DNA of 64,000 nucleotides from Nibribacter koreensis (GTDB taxonomy: Bacteria; Bacteroidota; Bacteroidia; Cytophagales; Hymenobacteraceae): the NCBI RefSeq assembly GCF_039541795.1, contig NZ_BAABGX010000001.1, positions 186,001-250,000 on the forward strand, read 5' to 3'. Below are positions 42,368 through 51,842 of this stretch, one piece after another (positions within the stretch are counted from its first letter, which is position 1; every line of letters starts with the position of its first letter). The position numbers and the translations under genes are program-made. The notes below the pieces were generated by a model that did no database searches, had not been told where the DNA came from, and saw nothing but the letters and a program-made list of their open reading frames with translations.

Positions 42368-45073
42368 CTATAAGATAAGCCGCAGCTTTCTTATCAAGTA
42401 TATAAGAAAGAAGGAGAGCAGGCTGAACCCTGCCATCACTGCCATTTGTGGTACGCTGAGGGGAAGCAGCGCCAATGCCTGCGCTACTGGTGGCACCAAG
42501 TAAACAGTCCCTAAAATTGCCAAAGACAGCAAGAGGGCATACCAGATGTAGGCGTTGGTGAATACTTCGTTTTTAAAGAAGTTGCCCTGGGCACTGCCCA
42601 TGTTAAAGACGTGCCACAATTGGCATAATATCAAGGTAAGGAAAAGGATGTTGTTAGCGTATCCTTCTTCTTTGATTTGCCCCTGAGCCACAAGCCACTG
42701 ACTGAAGAACACCGCCCCCAGCACGCAACCCGCAATAACCACGGCATACACTATCAAAGCCACCCAATGCGTATTTTGCAGGATGGGTTCTGCCATGGGC
42801 CGGGGCTGGTGTTGCATGATAGCCGGGTGGCCTGGGCTGGCACCCAGGGCCAAAGCCGGCAGCACATCTGTGACCAGGTTAATGAACAGAATCTGAATGG
42901 GGAGTAATTGAAAAGACCAACCCAGCAGAGAAATAAGCGTGACCACCAACAGCTCGCTTAAATTGCAGGAGAGCATGAACACCACAAACTTTCTGATGTT
43001 GTCAAAGACGATGCGCCCCTGCCGCAAGGCCACCACTATAGACGGAAAAGCGTCATCCTGCAAAATCATATCGGCCGCCTCCTGCGCCACCTGTGTGCCC
43101 CGTATTCCCATGGCAATGCCTATGTCAGCCTTTTTGAGGGCAGGGGCGTCATTGACCCCGTCTCCGGTCATACCCACTACCAATTGGTTTTCCTGCAAAA
43201 GGGTAACCAAGTCCAGTTTTTGTCTGGGGCTTACCCGGGCAAAGATGGAAGCATTAAGCCAGTCTTTTTTCTGCCATTGGGTGAGTTGGTCATAGTCAGG
43301 CATTTGGGTGCCTAACACCACCTGAACCGCTTGGCCAGGCTCTACAATCCCTACGCGCTCAGCAATATTGCGGGCGGTGGCCGGGTGGTCTCCAGTAATC
43401 ATTTTGACAGAAATCCCGGCAGACCGACACTCTTCCAACGCCTGACGAACGTCCTCTCGTGGCGGGTCCAACAGGCCCACCAAACCTAGAAACACTAGTT
43501 CTTCCAGCAACAGGTCTTTTGTATTTGAAGTCTCTTTATAGGCAAAGGCCAGTATTTTCAAGCCTTCATTGGCTACGCGCTCTTCTTTGTTCTGCCAATT
43601 CTCCCTGTCTGCCCAAGTGAGCAAAACCGGTTGCCCGTCTACTAGCTGATGGGTGCAACGGGCTAGCAGCTGCTCTAGGGCGCCCTTTGCGTAGATGATT
43701 CCCTTGCCGTCTTTTAGGTGGAGCGTGCCCATGATCTTGGTTTCAGAGGTGAAGGACTCCTCGGCTAGCTTGAGATATTCCCCTCTAATTTTATCTGCCT
43801 GCTGACCTGCCGAGTGCGCCAGTTTAAGGAGGCCTACTTCTACAGGGTCTCCCACTTCTTTTTCCTCTCCGTTGAGAATATGGTAGCTGGCAGTATTGCA
43901 CAAGGTGCAACAGCGTAGCAGGTGCTCAAAGTTGAGGCTATTTTCCAGGTGATTTGGGGTAGATGAGATTTCCAGGCGGGTGTGCAGGGCGTCCACTTTC
44001 ACCGAGGTCTCCGCCCCCGGTACTATGATGGAGTCCACTTCTATCTCATTCTTGGTAAGGGTGCCCGTTTTGTCTGTGCAGATTATATTGGTGCCGCCCA
44101 GCGTCTCCACCGCCGACAGCTTTTTTACAATCACCTTGTGCCGGGCCATCCTAAGCATACCCTGGGCCAAGGCTAAGGTGACCACAATGCTCAAGCCCTC
44201 TGGAATGGCGGCTACGGCCAAGGCTATGGCCGTGGTGAGACTTTCCACCCAGGGGCGGTGCTGCAACAGGCCAGCCCCCATGACAATGCCGCATAAAACC
44301 AGCGTGACTTTGATGAGTTTGTGGCTGAAGGTTTCCAGCTTCTTTTCAAGAGGGGTGGCGGCCTGTTCGGCTTGCTGCACCAGGTTGGCAATCTGTCCCA
44401 GCTCAGTGTGCATACCAGTACTGGTCACCAGGGCGCGGGCGTTGCCCTTGCTTACAAAGCTCCCTTTGTAGACCATGTTGCTTCTTTCTGCCAGCGCCAG
44501 CCCAGCAGGTAGCGTTTCTGTCTGCTTGGGCGTGGGCAAGGATTCGCCGGTTAAGGCAGACTCATTGATTTCTAGCTGAGCGGTCAGGAAAAGGCGCGCG
44601 TCGGCAGAGACCATGTCGCCAGACTCCAGATACAGGACATCGCCGGGCACCAGGTTCTCTGAGGATATTTCTTGTAAGCGCCCGCCACGCATCACTTTGG
44701 CCGGCACCAGGGCCATCTTGCGCAAGGCTTCCATGGACTTGCCTGCGTTGTATTCCATGAAGAAGCCAATGGCCGCGTTGATCAGGGTGACCATAAGAAT
44801 GGCCGACCCATCCAACCACTCCCTAAATAAAAACGAAAGCGCCGCGGCCGCCAGTAGCAGATAGGTAATGGGGCTGGTAAACTGGTGAAGAATAAGAACG
44901 AGGACGCTTTTAGGCTTCTGGCTTTCTACTTGGTTTACGCCCCATTGCCGTTGGCGCTCTGCAATCTCCTCTGCGCGCAACCCAGTCTCCAGGTCAGTTG
45001 CCAGGGCTTGGGCTAACTGTGCTGGTGGTACCGCATGCGGATGAGAAAGCGCCTCTGCAACTGAGTCCTTCAT
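42368..45073 (-). CDS. P2-type cation-transporting ATPase
   Basis: Calcium/sodium/proton-type pump of about 901 residues. The start chosen is MKDSVAEALSHPHAV at 45073, with ggagaaac upstream; a longer frame to 45265 runs through repeat copy 13 and is rejected. Catalytic features: TGES at 175-178 (actuator), PEGL at 291-294 in TM4, phosphorylated aspartate D334 in CTDKTGTLT, and TGDGVNDAPALKKADIGIAMG-type hinge motif (GDGVNDAP). An N-terminal cation-ATPase domain and a C-terminal six-helix part are present. It lacks the N-terminal metal-binding domain and CPC motif of copper pumps. P2A (calcium) is likeliest. Confidence 0.92.
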   Translation of the reverse strand: MKDSVAEALSHPHAVPPAQLAQALATDLETGLRAEEIAERQRQWGVNQVESQKPKSVLVLILHQFTSPITYLLLAAAALSFLFREWLDGSAILMVTLINAAIGFFMEYNAGKSMEALRKMALVPAKVMRGGRLQEISSENLVPGDVLYLESGDMVSADARLFLTAQLEINESALTGESLPTPKQTETLPAGLALAERSNMVYKGSFVSKGNARALVTSTGMHTELGQIANLVQQAEQAATPLEKKLETFSHKLIKVTLVLCGIVMGAGLLQHRPWVESLTTAIALAVAAIPEGLSIVVTLALAQGMLRMARHKVIVKKLSAVETLGGTNIICTDKTGTLTKNEIEVDSIIVPGAETSVKVDALHTRLEISSTPNHLENSLNFEHLLRCCTLCNTASYHILNGEEKEVGDPVEVGLLKLAHSAGQQADKIRGEYLKLAEESFTSETKIMGTLHLKDGKGIIYAKGALEQLLARCTHQLVDGQPVLLTWADRENWQNKEERVANEGLKILAFAYKETSNTKDLLLEELVFLGLVGLLDPPREDVRQALEECRSAGISVKMITGDHPATARNIAERVGIVEPGQAVQVVLGTQMPDYDQLTQWQKKDWLNASIFARVSPRQKLDLVTLLQENQLVVGMTGDGVNDAPALKKADIGIAMGIRGTQVAQEAADMILQDDAFPSIVVALRQGRIVFDNIRKFVVFMLSCNLSELLVVTLISLLGWSFQLLPIQILFINLVTDVLPALALGASPGHPAIMQHQPRPMAEPILQNTHWVALIVYAVVIAGCVLGAVFFSQWLVAQGQIKEEGYANNILFLTLILCQLWHVFNMGSAQGNFFKNEVFTNAYIWYALLLSLAILGTVYLVPPVAQALALLPLSVPQMAVMAGFSLLSFFLIYLIRKLRLIL

Positions 45074-45232
45074 TGGGTTTGTTTCTCCATAAGTCCAGCC
45101 TAAGCGGTACAGCTGATTCTGCTTAGAAGGCGTAACCAGCCCAGCGTCATAGGATTTTAAAGCGGGCCACGGTAGGACAGGGTCAGGTATTTGGGAAAGT
45201 GGTTTTGGGAAGCTCGTCTTGGCCGTTGCCTT

Positions 45233-45270
45233 CGTTTTTGGCCTGTTTTCCAGAAAACAGGCCAAAAACG
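45233..45270. repeat. Palindromic repeat copy 13 (perfect copy)
   Basis: The only perfectly symmetric copy: arms CGTTTTTGGCCTGTTTTC and GAAAACAGGCCAAAAACG around CA, 38 bases. It serves as the family consensus. It lies between the coiled-coil protein and the P-type ATPase. Confidence 0.96.
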
Positions 45271-45307
45271 AAATTGCGTTGCCTGAATGATGGTGTTGCC
45301 AGGGTGG

Positions 45308-45724
45308 TTACAGGTATTCTTCGGCTAATTGGTACAGGCTAAGCCTGAACTGCTTAAAGTCTGCCTCAAAAGCCCTGATCTGGTTCTGAAAGCCTTGGTG
45401 CACCTCGCGGTAGAGCTGTTCTTCTACCTGAGCCCGGTTCTGGATTAATTGCATCAGGTAAAACTCATGCTCTCTAATGTCATGGCGGTACTGGTCTAAT
45501 AGCTCGCCCCTAAAGTAGAGCAGCAGGTTCTGGAAGTGGTCTATTCGCTTTTTGGCTTCCAGATTCTGGACCCGGGTGTTTACCCGTTCTAATAACTTCT
45601 GGAAGAAAGCGGTCTCTGTTTTCCAGAAGGCTATGTCTTGGAGCCAGCAAACGCTTTCTTGGTGCAGGTCCTGCAGGCTTATGGATAATAGTAAATGGCC
45701 GGAAGTGGAAGTAAGGGTACCCAT
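45308..45724 (-). CDS. Coiled-coil hypothetical protein (138 aa)
   Basis: Not recognised. Nearly all helical: KTETAFFQKLLERVNTRVQN, RIDHFQNLLLYFRGELLDQY and EEQLYREVHQGFQNQIRAFE suggest a helical bundle or extended coiled coil with aromatic and leucine heptads. Soluble, no signal peptide. It begins MGTLTSTSGHLLLSISLQDL. It is upstream of the cation ATPase on the same strand, separated by repeat copy 13. Small proteins like this near USP-type stress groups are common in Bacteroidota, but the role is unknown. Confidence 0.66.
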   Translation of the reverse strand: MGTLTSTSGHLLLSISLQDLHQESVCWLQDIAFWKTETAFFQKLLERVNTRVQNLEAKKRIDHFQNLLLYFRGELLDQYRHDIREHEFYLMQLIQNRAQVEEQLYREVHQGFQNQIRAFEADFKQFRLSLYQLAEEYL

Positions 45725-45847
45725 GTTTTTTTTGCTCAGTTAATCATGGAAAAATAGAAGGTATCAAGAAGCTCCAGGACGCAGGGCAGAGAATTAGGTC
45801 CTGGTTCAGCGGCGCACTTGTACTGTACTCAGCAGGAGGTAGAAGTT

Positions 45848-45886
45848 CGTTTTTAGGCTGTTTTTTCAAAATCAGGCTAAAAACAG
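45848..45886. repeat. Palindromic repeat copy 14
   Basis: CGTTTTTAGGCTGTTTTTT and AAATCAGGCTAAAAACAG; diverged. Copies 14 and 15 are the only pair lying in one gap, 50 bases apart. Confidence 0.8.
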
Positions 45887-45936
45887 ACCATAGGTTCAGG
45901 GACAATCACACCGGATATTGGCGGAAGTGGGGCGTT

Positions 45937-45974
45937 CGTTTTTAGGCTGGTTTCTGTAAATCAGGATAAAAACG
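45937..45974. repeat. Palindromic repeat copy 15
   Basis: CGTTTTTAGGCTGGTTTC and TAAATCAGGATAAAAACG; diverged. Last copy seen in the window. Confidence 0.8.
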
Positions 45975-46010
45975 GAGGTATTACTGTATACTTCTGAGAA
46001 CGTAAAAGGG

Positions 46011-46769
46011 TTAAATGCCTTTAAGTAAAACCCCCACCAAGTACGCTACGCTGGCGGCGGCGCCGCCCAATAGCATCGTCTCCAGGCCAGAGGTGTACCA
46101 GGGCTTGCTTACAAACCTGCTTTTGAGCGCGCCTATGCTAAAGAAGGCAATGCCGGTGCAGGTACTGCTCCACCAGAATGGGTTGCCCACGCTGTGCACC
46201 GACACGTAATTCCAGAGGTAGGGGGCAATGGGTATGATGCCCACCAGCAGAAAAGCGGTAAACGTAGCCAAAGCGGCCTTCCATTCAGAGACCGGCGAAA
46301 GGCTGAGACCGTGTTCTTCTTGCAGCATGGTGTGGGCCCATATGCGCTTGTCTGCGGTAATGGTGAGGACCACTTGTTCCAGCAGATCGCCAGTAAAGCC
46401 TTTTTTGGCGTATATCTGCCGTATCTCTTCCTGCTCACCCACGGGGTCTTCCTCAATCTCGCGCTGTTCTTCCAGAAGGGTTTTTTCTAGTTGTTGCTTT
46501 TCTGTTCTGGTGCCCAGGTAATTGCTCACCGCCATGCTGAATCCGTCTGCCAGCAGATTGGCTATGCCCAGAATGATGACTACCTGTGGCATTAGATTGG
46601 CCCCGGCAACCCCAGACACTACGGCAAAAGTGGTCACGGCCCCGTCTACTGCTCCATAAACAAAATCTTTCAGGTAACTGTGTTGCTCCATCTGGCTCAG
46701 CCTGAGTCTGACTTGTTCTGGAGTGTGTGATTTTTCCTGGTGTTGTTGTCTTTGGAAAAGTGAAAGCAT
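46011..46769 (-). CDS. VIT1/CCC1-family transporter
   Basis: Membrane transporter related to vacuolar iron transporters. From the ATG at 46769 (MLSLFQRQQHQEK) it has 252 residues; a frame starting at TTG 46865 adds a hydrophobic stretch without an RBS and is less likely. Signatures: DFVYGAVDGAVTTFAVVSGV in TM1, NLLADGFSMAVSNYLGTRTE in TM2, a cytoplasmic acidic domain with repeated Glu (LLEEQREIEEDPVGEQEEIR) that in VIT1 binds metal, and three more TM helices. Iron or manganese export is likely; the ligand is not shown. Confidence 0.85.
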   Translation of the reverse strand: MLSLFQRQQHQEKSHTPEQVRLRLSQMEQHSYLKDFVYGAVDGAVTTFAVVSGVAGANLMPQVVIILGIANLLADGFSMAVSNYLGTRTEKQQLEKTLLEEQREIEEDPVGEQEEIRQIYAKKGFTGDLLEQVVLTITADKRIWAHTMLQEEHGLSLSPVSEWKAALATFTAFLLVGIIPIAPYLWNYVSVHSVGNPFWWSSTCTGIAFFSIGALKSRFVSKPWYTSGLETMLLGGAAASVAYLVGVLLKGI

Positions 46770-47260
46770 AGCCAAGGGTATGGGTAAACACAAGAAGAAA
46801 TAGACCAAGACGGCAGGCGGCGCTGGCTGGAGGGCAGAGAGTATGAAGTTATAACGCGCATCCAAGATTTCTTGTTAGCGCTTAAGAAAGACATTCTACT
46901 TTTAACGTTTGCAGGCGTTGCCTCCACCCCTACATTTTGCAGGTATTTATGGGTATTAATCACTGGTCAAAGAGCTTTCTACGCTATTTGTCGGCCAGAC
47001 TTTGCTGTTAGAAATGTAGAGCTATCTACATTCTGCCTAAAATTGGACGGTGAAATATTAGGCGCACTTGGGCGCTAATTGAATTTATGCGTAAAGAATA
47101 GACAAGGGTACTACGGCCCCTGTTTGCCTATTAGCTCTTTATTGGCTCTTGTTGGCCCCGTCATAGTTTGTTCTTCTCCTTTTCATGGGTGAAATGTCTC
47201 ATGCACCCATTGTGGTTTGCTACAAGGATTGATTACATATTCAGCTTCTTAAAGTAAGTT
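46770..47260. other. Divergent intergenic region with one dyad
   Basis: About 490 bases between the transporter and a USP gene. It has one 18-base dyad (ATGTAGA, GCTA, TCTACAT at 47014-47031) and no other recognised element. Confidence 0.35.
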
Positions 47261-48121
47261 ATGGAGCCCATAGTGTGTGGTACTGATTTTACCTTAAGCT
47301 CTATCAATGCGACATTCTATGCTAATGAACTGGCTCATTGGCTAGACACAAAACTAGTGCTCTTTCATGCCACCAAAAGCGCTGCCCCGCCCATCTTAGT
47401 GTCAGAGCCTCCCGCCCAGAGCACTGGGCAGGAGCCAGGCCGTGATACAGAGGCGATACGACTTAAACTGCTGGATGATTTGCTGCACAGTCTTCAAAAA
47501 AAAGACTGGACCAAACCAATAGCCTATGAGAAAAGGTTGCAGAACGCCTCTTTGACAGAAATGGCGCAAGCGCTGGTACAGGAGGTCCAAGCCGGACTAT
47601 TGGTACTTGGCAATGAAGGCGCCCAAAATCTGCAGGAAGTCCTGTATTATACCACCGCCGCCAACGTTATTAAAGCTTCTCCCTGCCCTATTCTTATAGT
47701 GCCCCCCAAGGCCACGTTCAGGCCGTTGCATACTATAGTCTTTGCCATAGATCTAGAAGACAGGCCCAGGCTGGACACTGCCCTATTGACAGCACTGGCT
47801 TCCCTTTTCAAAGCAGAAATCATCTTTTTGTACGTGTTACCCAATCTGGTGGAAGAGGGGTTGGAGGGTTTAAAATCAAGCTTTGTCAACAGGACAAAAG
47901 ATGTTGCATACCCGCACGTCTCGTTTCATATTGAATTCAATCCGCGCATTGAAGAAGGTATAAGCCAGTACTGCCGCAGAAAGCACGCAGACCTGCTGGT
48001 AATGGTCTCCCAATTGCATGACTATACACGCCACCTCATAGACGACTTCTACCACCAGGATCAGTCCTTTCATACCTACCTGCCCATTCTACTGCTGCCC
48101 AACCATAGAAAGCTGGACTGA
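47261..48121 (+). CDS. Tandem universal stress protein
   Basis: 286 residues with two Usp-type domains, opening with MEPIVCGTDFTLSSINATFY. Domain 1 contains LLVLGNEGAQNLQEVL and SPCPILIVPP; the G-x2-G part of the ATP motif is there but the later G-S/T is replaced by TT, so ATP binding is doubtful. Domain 2 (about residues 155-280) has TIVFAIDLEDRPRLDTAL. The PEP synthase gene follows 52 bases later on the same strand, suggesting co-expression in energy limitation. Confidence 0.87.
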   Translation: MEPIVCGTDFTLSSINATFYANELAHWLDTKLVLFHATKSAAPPILVSEPPAQSTGQEPGRDTEAIRLKLLDDLLHSLQKKDWTKPIAYEKRLQNASLTEMAQALVQEVQAGLLVLGNEGAQNLQEVLYYTTAANVIKASPCPILIVPPKATFRPLHTIVFAIDLEDRPRLDTALLTALASLFKAEIIFLYVLPNLVEEGLEGLKSSFVNRTKDVAYPHVSFHIEFNPRIEEGISQYCRRKHADLLVMVSQLHDYTRHLIDDFYHQDQSFHTYLPILLLPNHRKLD

Positions 48122-48173
48122 TGCAGGTGCTCCATATGCTCCCTTGCCTTCTTTTTATTTTAAGTGCCCGGTT

Positions 48174-50576
48174 ATGGAAAAGTACGTTCTTCCCTTTGCA
48201 GAAATAAATTTAAAACAGCTGCCTCAGGTAGGCGGCAAAAACGCTTCTTTAGGCGAGATGTACCAGCGCCTTTCAGGTAGCCAGATAAAAGTGCCCAACG
48301 GCTTTGCCACCACCGCCCAGGCGTATCTGGATTTTTTAGAAGAAAATAACCTAACCCACGCCATTCGGCAACACCTGGCCTCACTGGATACCACCAACTT
48401 TACTAACCTACATGTGGTCAGCGACCTGATACGAGGGCTTATCCTGCAGAGCGTATGGCCAGTCCCCATAGCAAAGGCCATCAAGCAAGCCTACCAGGAG
48501 CTGTGTCAGTTTTATGCGGCTCCCATACAGGTGGCGGTCAGAAGCAGTGCCACCGCAGAGGACCTGCCCAACGCCAGCTTTGCGGGCCAGCATGAGTCCT
48601 TCCTTAATATTGAGGGAGAAGACCAACTTCTGGCCGCATGCCTGCGCTGTTACGCTTCCTTGTTCATGGGGCGTGCCATCAAGTACCGGCATGACCATGG
48701 CTTTGATCACCTAAAAGTGTACTTGTCCATTGGGGTCCAGAAAATGGTGCGTTCAGATCTGGCCTGCTCAGGGGTGTGCTTCTCTTTGGACCCAGAGTCA
48801 GGTTTCAGTCAGGTGGCCTTGGTGACCGGCAGTTGGGGCCTAGGCGAAAACGTGGTGCAGGGAGCAGTGAATCCAGACGAGTTCTATGTGTTTAAACCTA
48901 CTTTACGCCAAGGCAAGAACGCCATCATCAGTAAAAAAATGGGCTCTAAGGCGCAGACCATGGTGTATGAAAAGACGGGTTCCCAGGCCCAAACCATTGT
49001 CAATGTGCCCACGCCAAAAGAAAAGCAAGAAGTGTTTGTTTTAGCAGATGCAGAGATAACCCAGCTAGCACACTGGGTGGTGCGCATTGAAGAGCACTAT
49101 GGCGTCCCCATGGATGTGGAGTGGGCCAAGGACGGTGAGTCTAATGAGATTTTTATAGTGCAGGCCCGGCCTGAAACGGTGCACAGCCAGGCAGAGAGCC
49201 CTTTAAAGATGCACAGCTACCGCCTTACAGAAAAAGGGGAGCTATTGGTGCGCGGCAAAGGCATTGGAGACCGCATTGTGACGGGGGTGGCCCGTATCTT
49301 GCATTCCACCAAGGATGCGCATCTTCTCCAACCTGGCGAAATCCTGATCACTGACATTACTAATCCTGACTGGGACCCTATTCTCAAGAAAGTATCTGCT
49401 ATTGTGACTAACAAAGGCGGGCGCACCAGCCACGCCGCCATAGTGGCCCGCGAGTTGGGGGCTTTGGCGGTGGTAGGTACTATTACCGCCACTAAGGTTA
49501 TCCAGGACGGGCAGGTACTAACCATTTCTTGCGCAGATGCCCAAAATGGCCTGGTGTACAAGGGGGCATTGGCCTGGGAGAAAGAAGAGCTGGACTTTAC
49601 AGATCTGCGCACACCTACCACCAAGCCCATGCTTATTGTGGGAGACCCAGACAAAGCCTTTCAGCTGGCAGCTTTCCCTACGGCCGGCGTGGGGTTAATG
49701 AGCCTAGAATTCATCATTAACAACAGCATCCAAATTCACCCAATGGCGCTGGTAAAATACCATGAGCTGGAAGATGAGGACGTAAAAGCGCACATAGACC
49801 AACTCACCCACCATCACGCAGACAAGCAGGAATATTTTATTGAAAAACTGGCAGAGGCGGTGGCCACCATTGGTGCCGCCTTTTATCCTAAGGAGGTGAT
49901 TGTGCGCATGAGCGACTTTAAAACCAATGAGTATGCCAATTTGATTGGTGGCAAAAGCTTTGAGCCCGAAGAAGAGAATCCCATGTTGGGCTTTAGGGGA
50001 GCCTCGCGCTATTACAACCCAAGGTACCAGGAGGGGTTTGGCCTGGAGTGCAAAGCCATGAAACGGGTACGCGATGAGATGGGCCTCACCAATATCAAAC
50101 TCATGATTCCTTTCTGCCGCACAGTAGAAGAAGGAAAAAAAGTGATCCAGATAATGCAAGCTTACGGCCTAAAACGGGGCGAAAATGGGTTAGAGGTCTA
50201 CGTAATGGCCGAAATCCCTAGCAATGTGATATTAGCCAAAGAGTTTGCGCAAGTGTTTGACGGCTTCTCTATAGGTTCTAATGACTTAACCCAGCTCACC
50301 TTGGGCATTGACCGCGACTCTTCCATTGTAAGCGATCTGTTCAGTGAGAAGAATGAGGCAGCCATGACCATGATTAGAATGGTCATACAAGCCGCCAAAG
50401 AAGAGAACGCGCCCATTGGCTTGTGCGGGCAAGCCCCCAGTGACTATCCTGAATTTGCCCGCTTCTTAGTTGAGCAAGGCATAGACAGCATCTCCTTTAA
50501 CCCAGACGCTTTTCTAAAAGGCTTGCAAAACATCTTAATGGCCGAGGAAGGACTTACCGCTCGGGTTAGAAAGTAA
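48174..50576 (+). CDS. ppsA: Phosphoenolpyruvate synthase
   Basis: Makes PEP from pyruvate and ATP, needed for gluconeogenesis. The start is MEKYVLPFAEINLKQLPQVG at 48174; an in-frame extension to 48144 is rejected. The N-terminal ATP-grasp (PPDK_N) domain has VAVRSSATAEDLPNASFAGQ and SLDPESGF; the swivelling domain carries phosphohistidine His420 in GGRTSHAAIVARE; the C-terminal TIM barrel has GFRGASRYY, FCRTVEEGKKV, SIGSNDLTQLTLGIDRD and the catalytic cysteine in GLCGQAPSDYPE. 800 residues, full length. It is placed between stress genes, which is typical of Bacteroidota low-oxygen groups. Confidence 0.95.
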   Translation: MEKYVLPFAEINLKQLPQVGGKNASLGEMYQRLSGSQIKVPNGFATTAQAYLDFLEENNLTHAIRQHLASLDTTNFTNLHVVSDLIRGLILQSVWPVPIAKAIKQAYQELCQFYAAPIQVAVRSSATAEDLPNASFAGQHESFLNIEGEDQLLAACLRCYASLFMGRAIKYRHDHGFDHLKVYLSIGVQKMVRSDLACSGVCFSLDPESGFSQVALVTGSWGLGENVVQGAVNPDEFYVFKPTLRQGKNAIISKKMGSKAQTMVYEKTGSQAQTIVNVPTPKEKQEVFVLADAEITQLAHWVVRIEEHYGVPMDVEWAKDGESNEIFIVQARPETVHSQAESPLKMHSYRLTEKGELLVRGKGIGDRIVTGVARILHSTKDAHLLQPGEILITDITNPDWDPILKKVSAIVTNKGGRTSHAAIVARELGALAVVGTITATKVIQDGQVLTISCADAQNGLVYKGALAWEKEELDFTDLRTPTTKPMLIVGDPDKAFQLAAFPTAGVGLMSLEFIINNSIQIHPMALVKYHELEDEDVKAHIDQLTHHHADKQEYFIEKLAEAVATIGAAFYPKEVIVRMSDFKTNEYANLIGGKSFEPEEENPMLGFRGASRYYNPRYQEGFGLECKAMKRVRDEMGLTNIKLMIPFCRTVEEGKKVIQIMQAYGLKRGENGLEVYVMAEIPSNVILAKEFAQVFDGFSIGSNDLTQLTLGIDRDSSIVSDLFSEKNEAAMTMIRMVIQAAKEENAPIGLCGQAPSDYPEFARFLVEQGIDSISFNPDAFLKGLQNILMAEEGLTARVRK

Positions 50577-50720
50577 TTTGTATCCGTGAACCTCAGTGGG
50601 CGCCTAGCCATTGCAATAAGCTTTCAAAGCCACCTCTAGTGCGTGGTCTACAATAGTTTACAATAAGGTAGGGGAAATGTACCTGTTTTTGCAGGGCTTG
50701 CAATACTTGCGCTAGTTTGC

Positions 50721-51701
50721 TCAAGTCAATTCATTTCCAGAGGGAATGCCGTTTTCCCAGCAATCTAAGGTATGTAGGGTAGTATCTGCTATGTTGCCAA
50801 GGGCGTTACTAGTTAAAAATGCTTGGTGGCCAGTGATTAAAACATTGGGCAGTGTCCTAAGCTCTTTAAACAGTTCATCTTCTAAAGGCTGGCCAGACAA
50901 ATCTCTAAAGAAAATGTTTTTTTCATGCTCATAAACATCTAAACCAGCTGCCCCCACTTGGCCAGAGCGTAAGGCTGAAATAAGTTCTTGGGTGTTGACC
51001 AAGCCTCCTCTGCTGGTATTGATTAGCATGACGCCTGGTTTGCAAAGCGCCAAAGACCGGGCATTAATCAAGTACTTGGTTTGTGCGTTGTAAGGCGCGT
51101 GCAGGGAGATTATATCTGACTGGCTTAAAAGCGCTTCTAAAGACACAAAGGTAACCGGCACCTTATTGGACTCTGTTGGATTCACGTCATAGGCTAAAAT
51201 ATTGCATCCAAAGCCGTTTAAGATTTTGGCCATGACCTTGCCAATGGTCCCCAACCCTATGATGCCAGCCGTCTTGCCATTCAGGTCAAAGCCAATAAGG
51301 GGGTCTAGGCTAAAGTTGTTCTGGTTTATCCTTTCATGCGCCAGAATTAACTTGCGGTTAAGTGCTAAGATGAGTGCAGTGGCATGCTCGGCAATGGCAT
51401 ACGGCGAATAGGCCGGTACCCGGGCAACTTTCATCCCCAGGGCATTGGCCCTAGTTACATCCACGTGGTCATACCCCGCAGAGCGAGTGGCAACGTACTT
51501 TGTGCCCAATGCGTGTAGTTTCTCTAACACTGGGCCAGAGGCATCATCTAAGGTGAACAATACTACGGCCTCACTGCCCGTAGCCAAAGCGGCTGTTTCT
51601 AGCCGTAAAGGCTCTGTTACATAGGTAAGTTGGTGCCTGTGGTTGGCTCTGTCTAAGTATTCTTTCTCAAAAGGGTGCGCGCTGTATACCGTAACGTGCA
51701 T
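50721..51701 (-). CDS. D-lactate dehydrogenase-like 2-hydroxyacid dehydrogenase
   Basis: NAD-dependent D-2-hydroxyacid dehydrogenase of 326 residues, most like fermentative D-lactate dehydrogenase LdhA. Rossmann motif GIIGLGTIGKVMAKIL, catalytic Arg in INTSRGGLVNT, Glu in LDVYEHEKNIFF and His in LITGHQAFLT. The opening VYSAHPFEKEYLD and YAIAEHATALILALNR are also typical of LdhA. It converges with ppsA, so pyruvate could go either to PEP or to lactate. Substrate could be another 2-oxoacid. Confidence 0.88.
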   Translation of the reverse strand: MHVTVYSAHPFEKEYLDRANHRHQLTYVTEPLRLETAALATGSEAVVLFTLDDASGPVLEKLHALGTKYVATRSAGYDHVDVTRANALGMKVARVPAYSPYAIAEHATALILALNRKLILAHERINQNNFSLDPLIGFDLNGKTAGIIGLGTIGKVMAKILNGFGCNILAYDVNPTESNKVPVTFVSLEALLSQSDIISLHAPYNAQTKYLINARSLALCKPGVMLINTSRGGLVNTQELISALRSGQVGAAGLDVYEHEKNIFFRDLSGQPLEDELFKELRTLPNVLITGHQAFLTSNALGNIADTTLHTLDCWENGIPSGNELT

Positions 51702-51798
51702 GGCGGTAGTTTAAAGATTTAACTTGGTTATACGTAGGCGCGCAAAGTCAATTGATAACAGGGAAGAAGTGTCCTCGCTTTATCAAGTTCAAAACAAT

Positions 51799-51831
51799 GC
51801 CGGGGCAAACCGCACATGATTTTACCCCGGC
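51799..51831 (-). terminator. Terminator of the USP-hsp20 operon
   Basis: GCCGGGG and CCCCGGC arms plus inner AAA/TTT pairing, 12 bases past the hsp20 stop, followed on the minus strand by a T-rich stretch. Confidence 0.8.
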
Positions 51832-51842
51832 CCAGTGGTCTA

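Noticed and set aside
45074..45265. N-terminal extension of the P-type ATPase
   Set aside because: It runs through a palindromic repeat and adds a non-conserved, Lys/Pro-rich stretch; the ATG at 45073 has an RBS and matches the family start.
1532..45974. The palindromes as intrinsic terminators
   Set aside because: The T-run is on the 5' side and the A-run on the 3' side, the opposite of a terminator, and copies lie in divergent gaps and inside moeA. Real terminators with the proper polarity occur next to some copies.
1532..45974. CRISPR array
   Set aside because: The repeats are dispersed over 46 kb with genes between them, show no regular spacing or spacers, and no cas gene is present.
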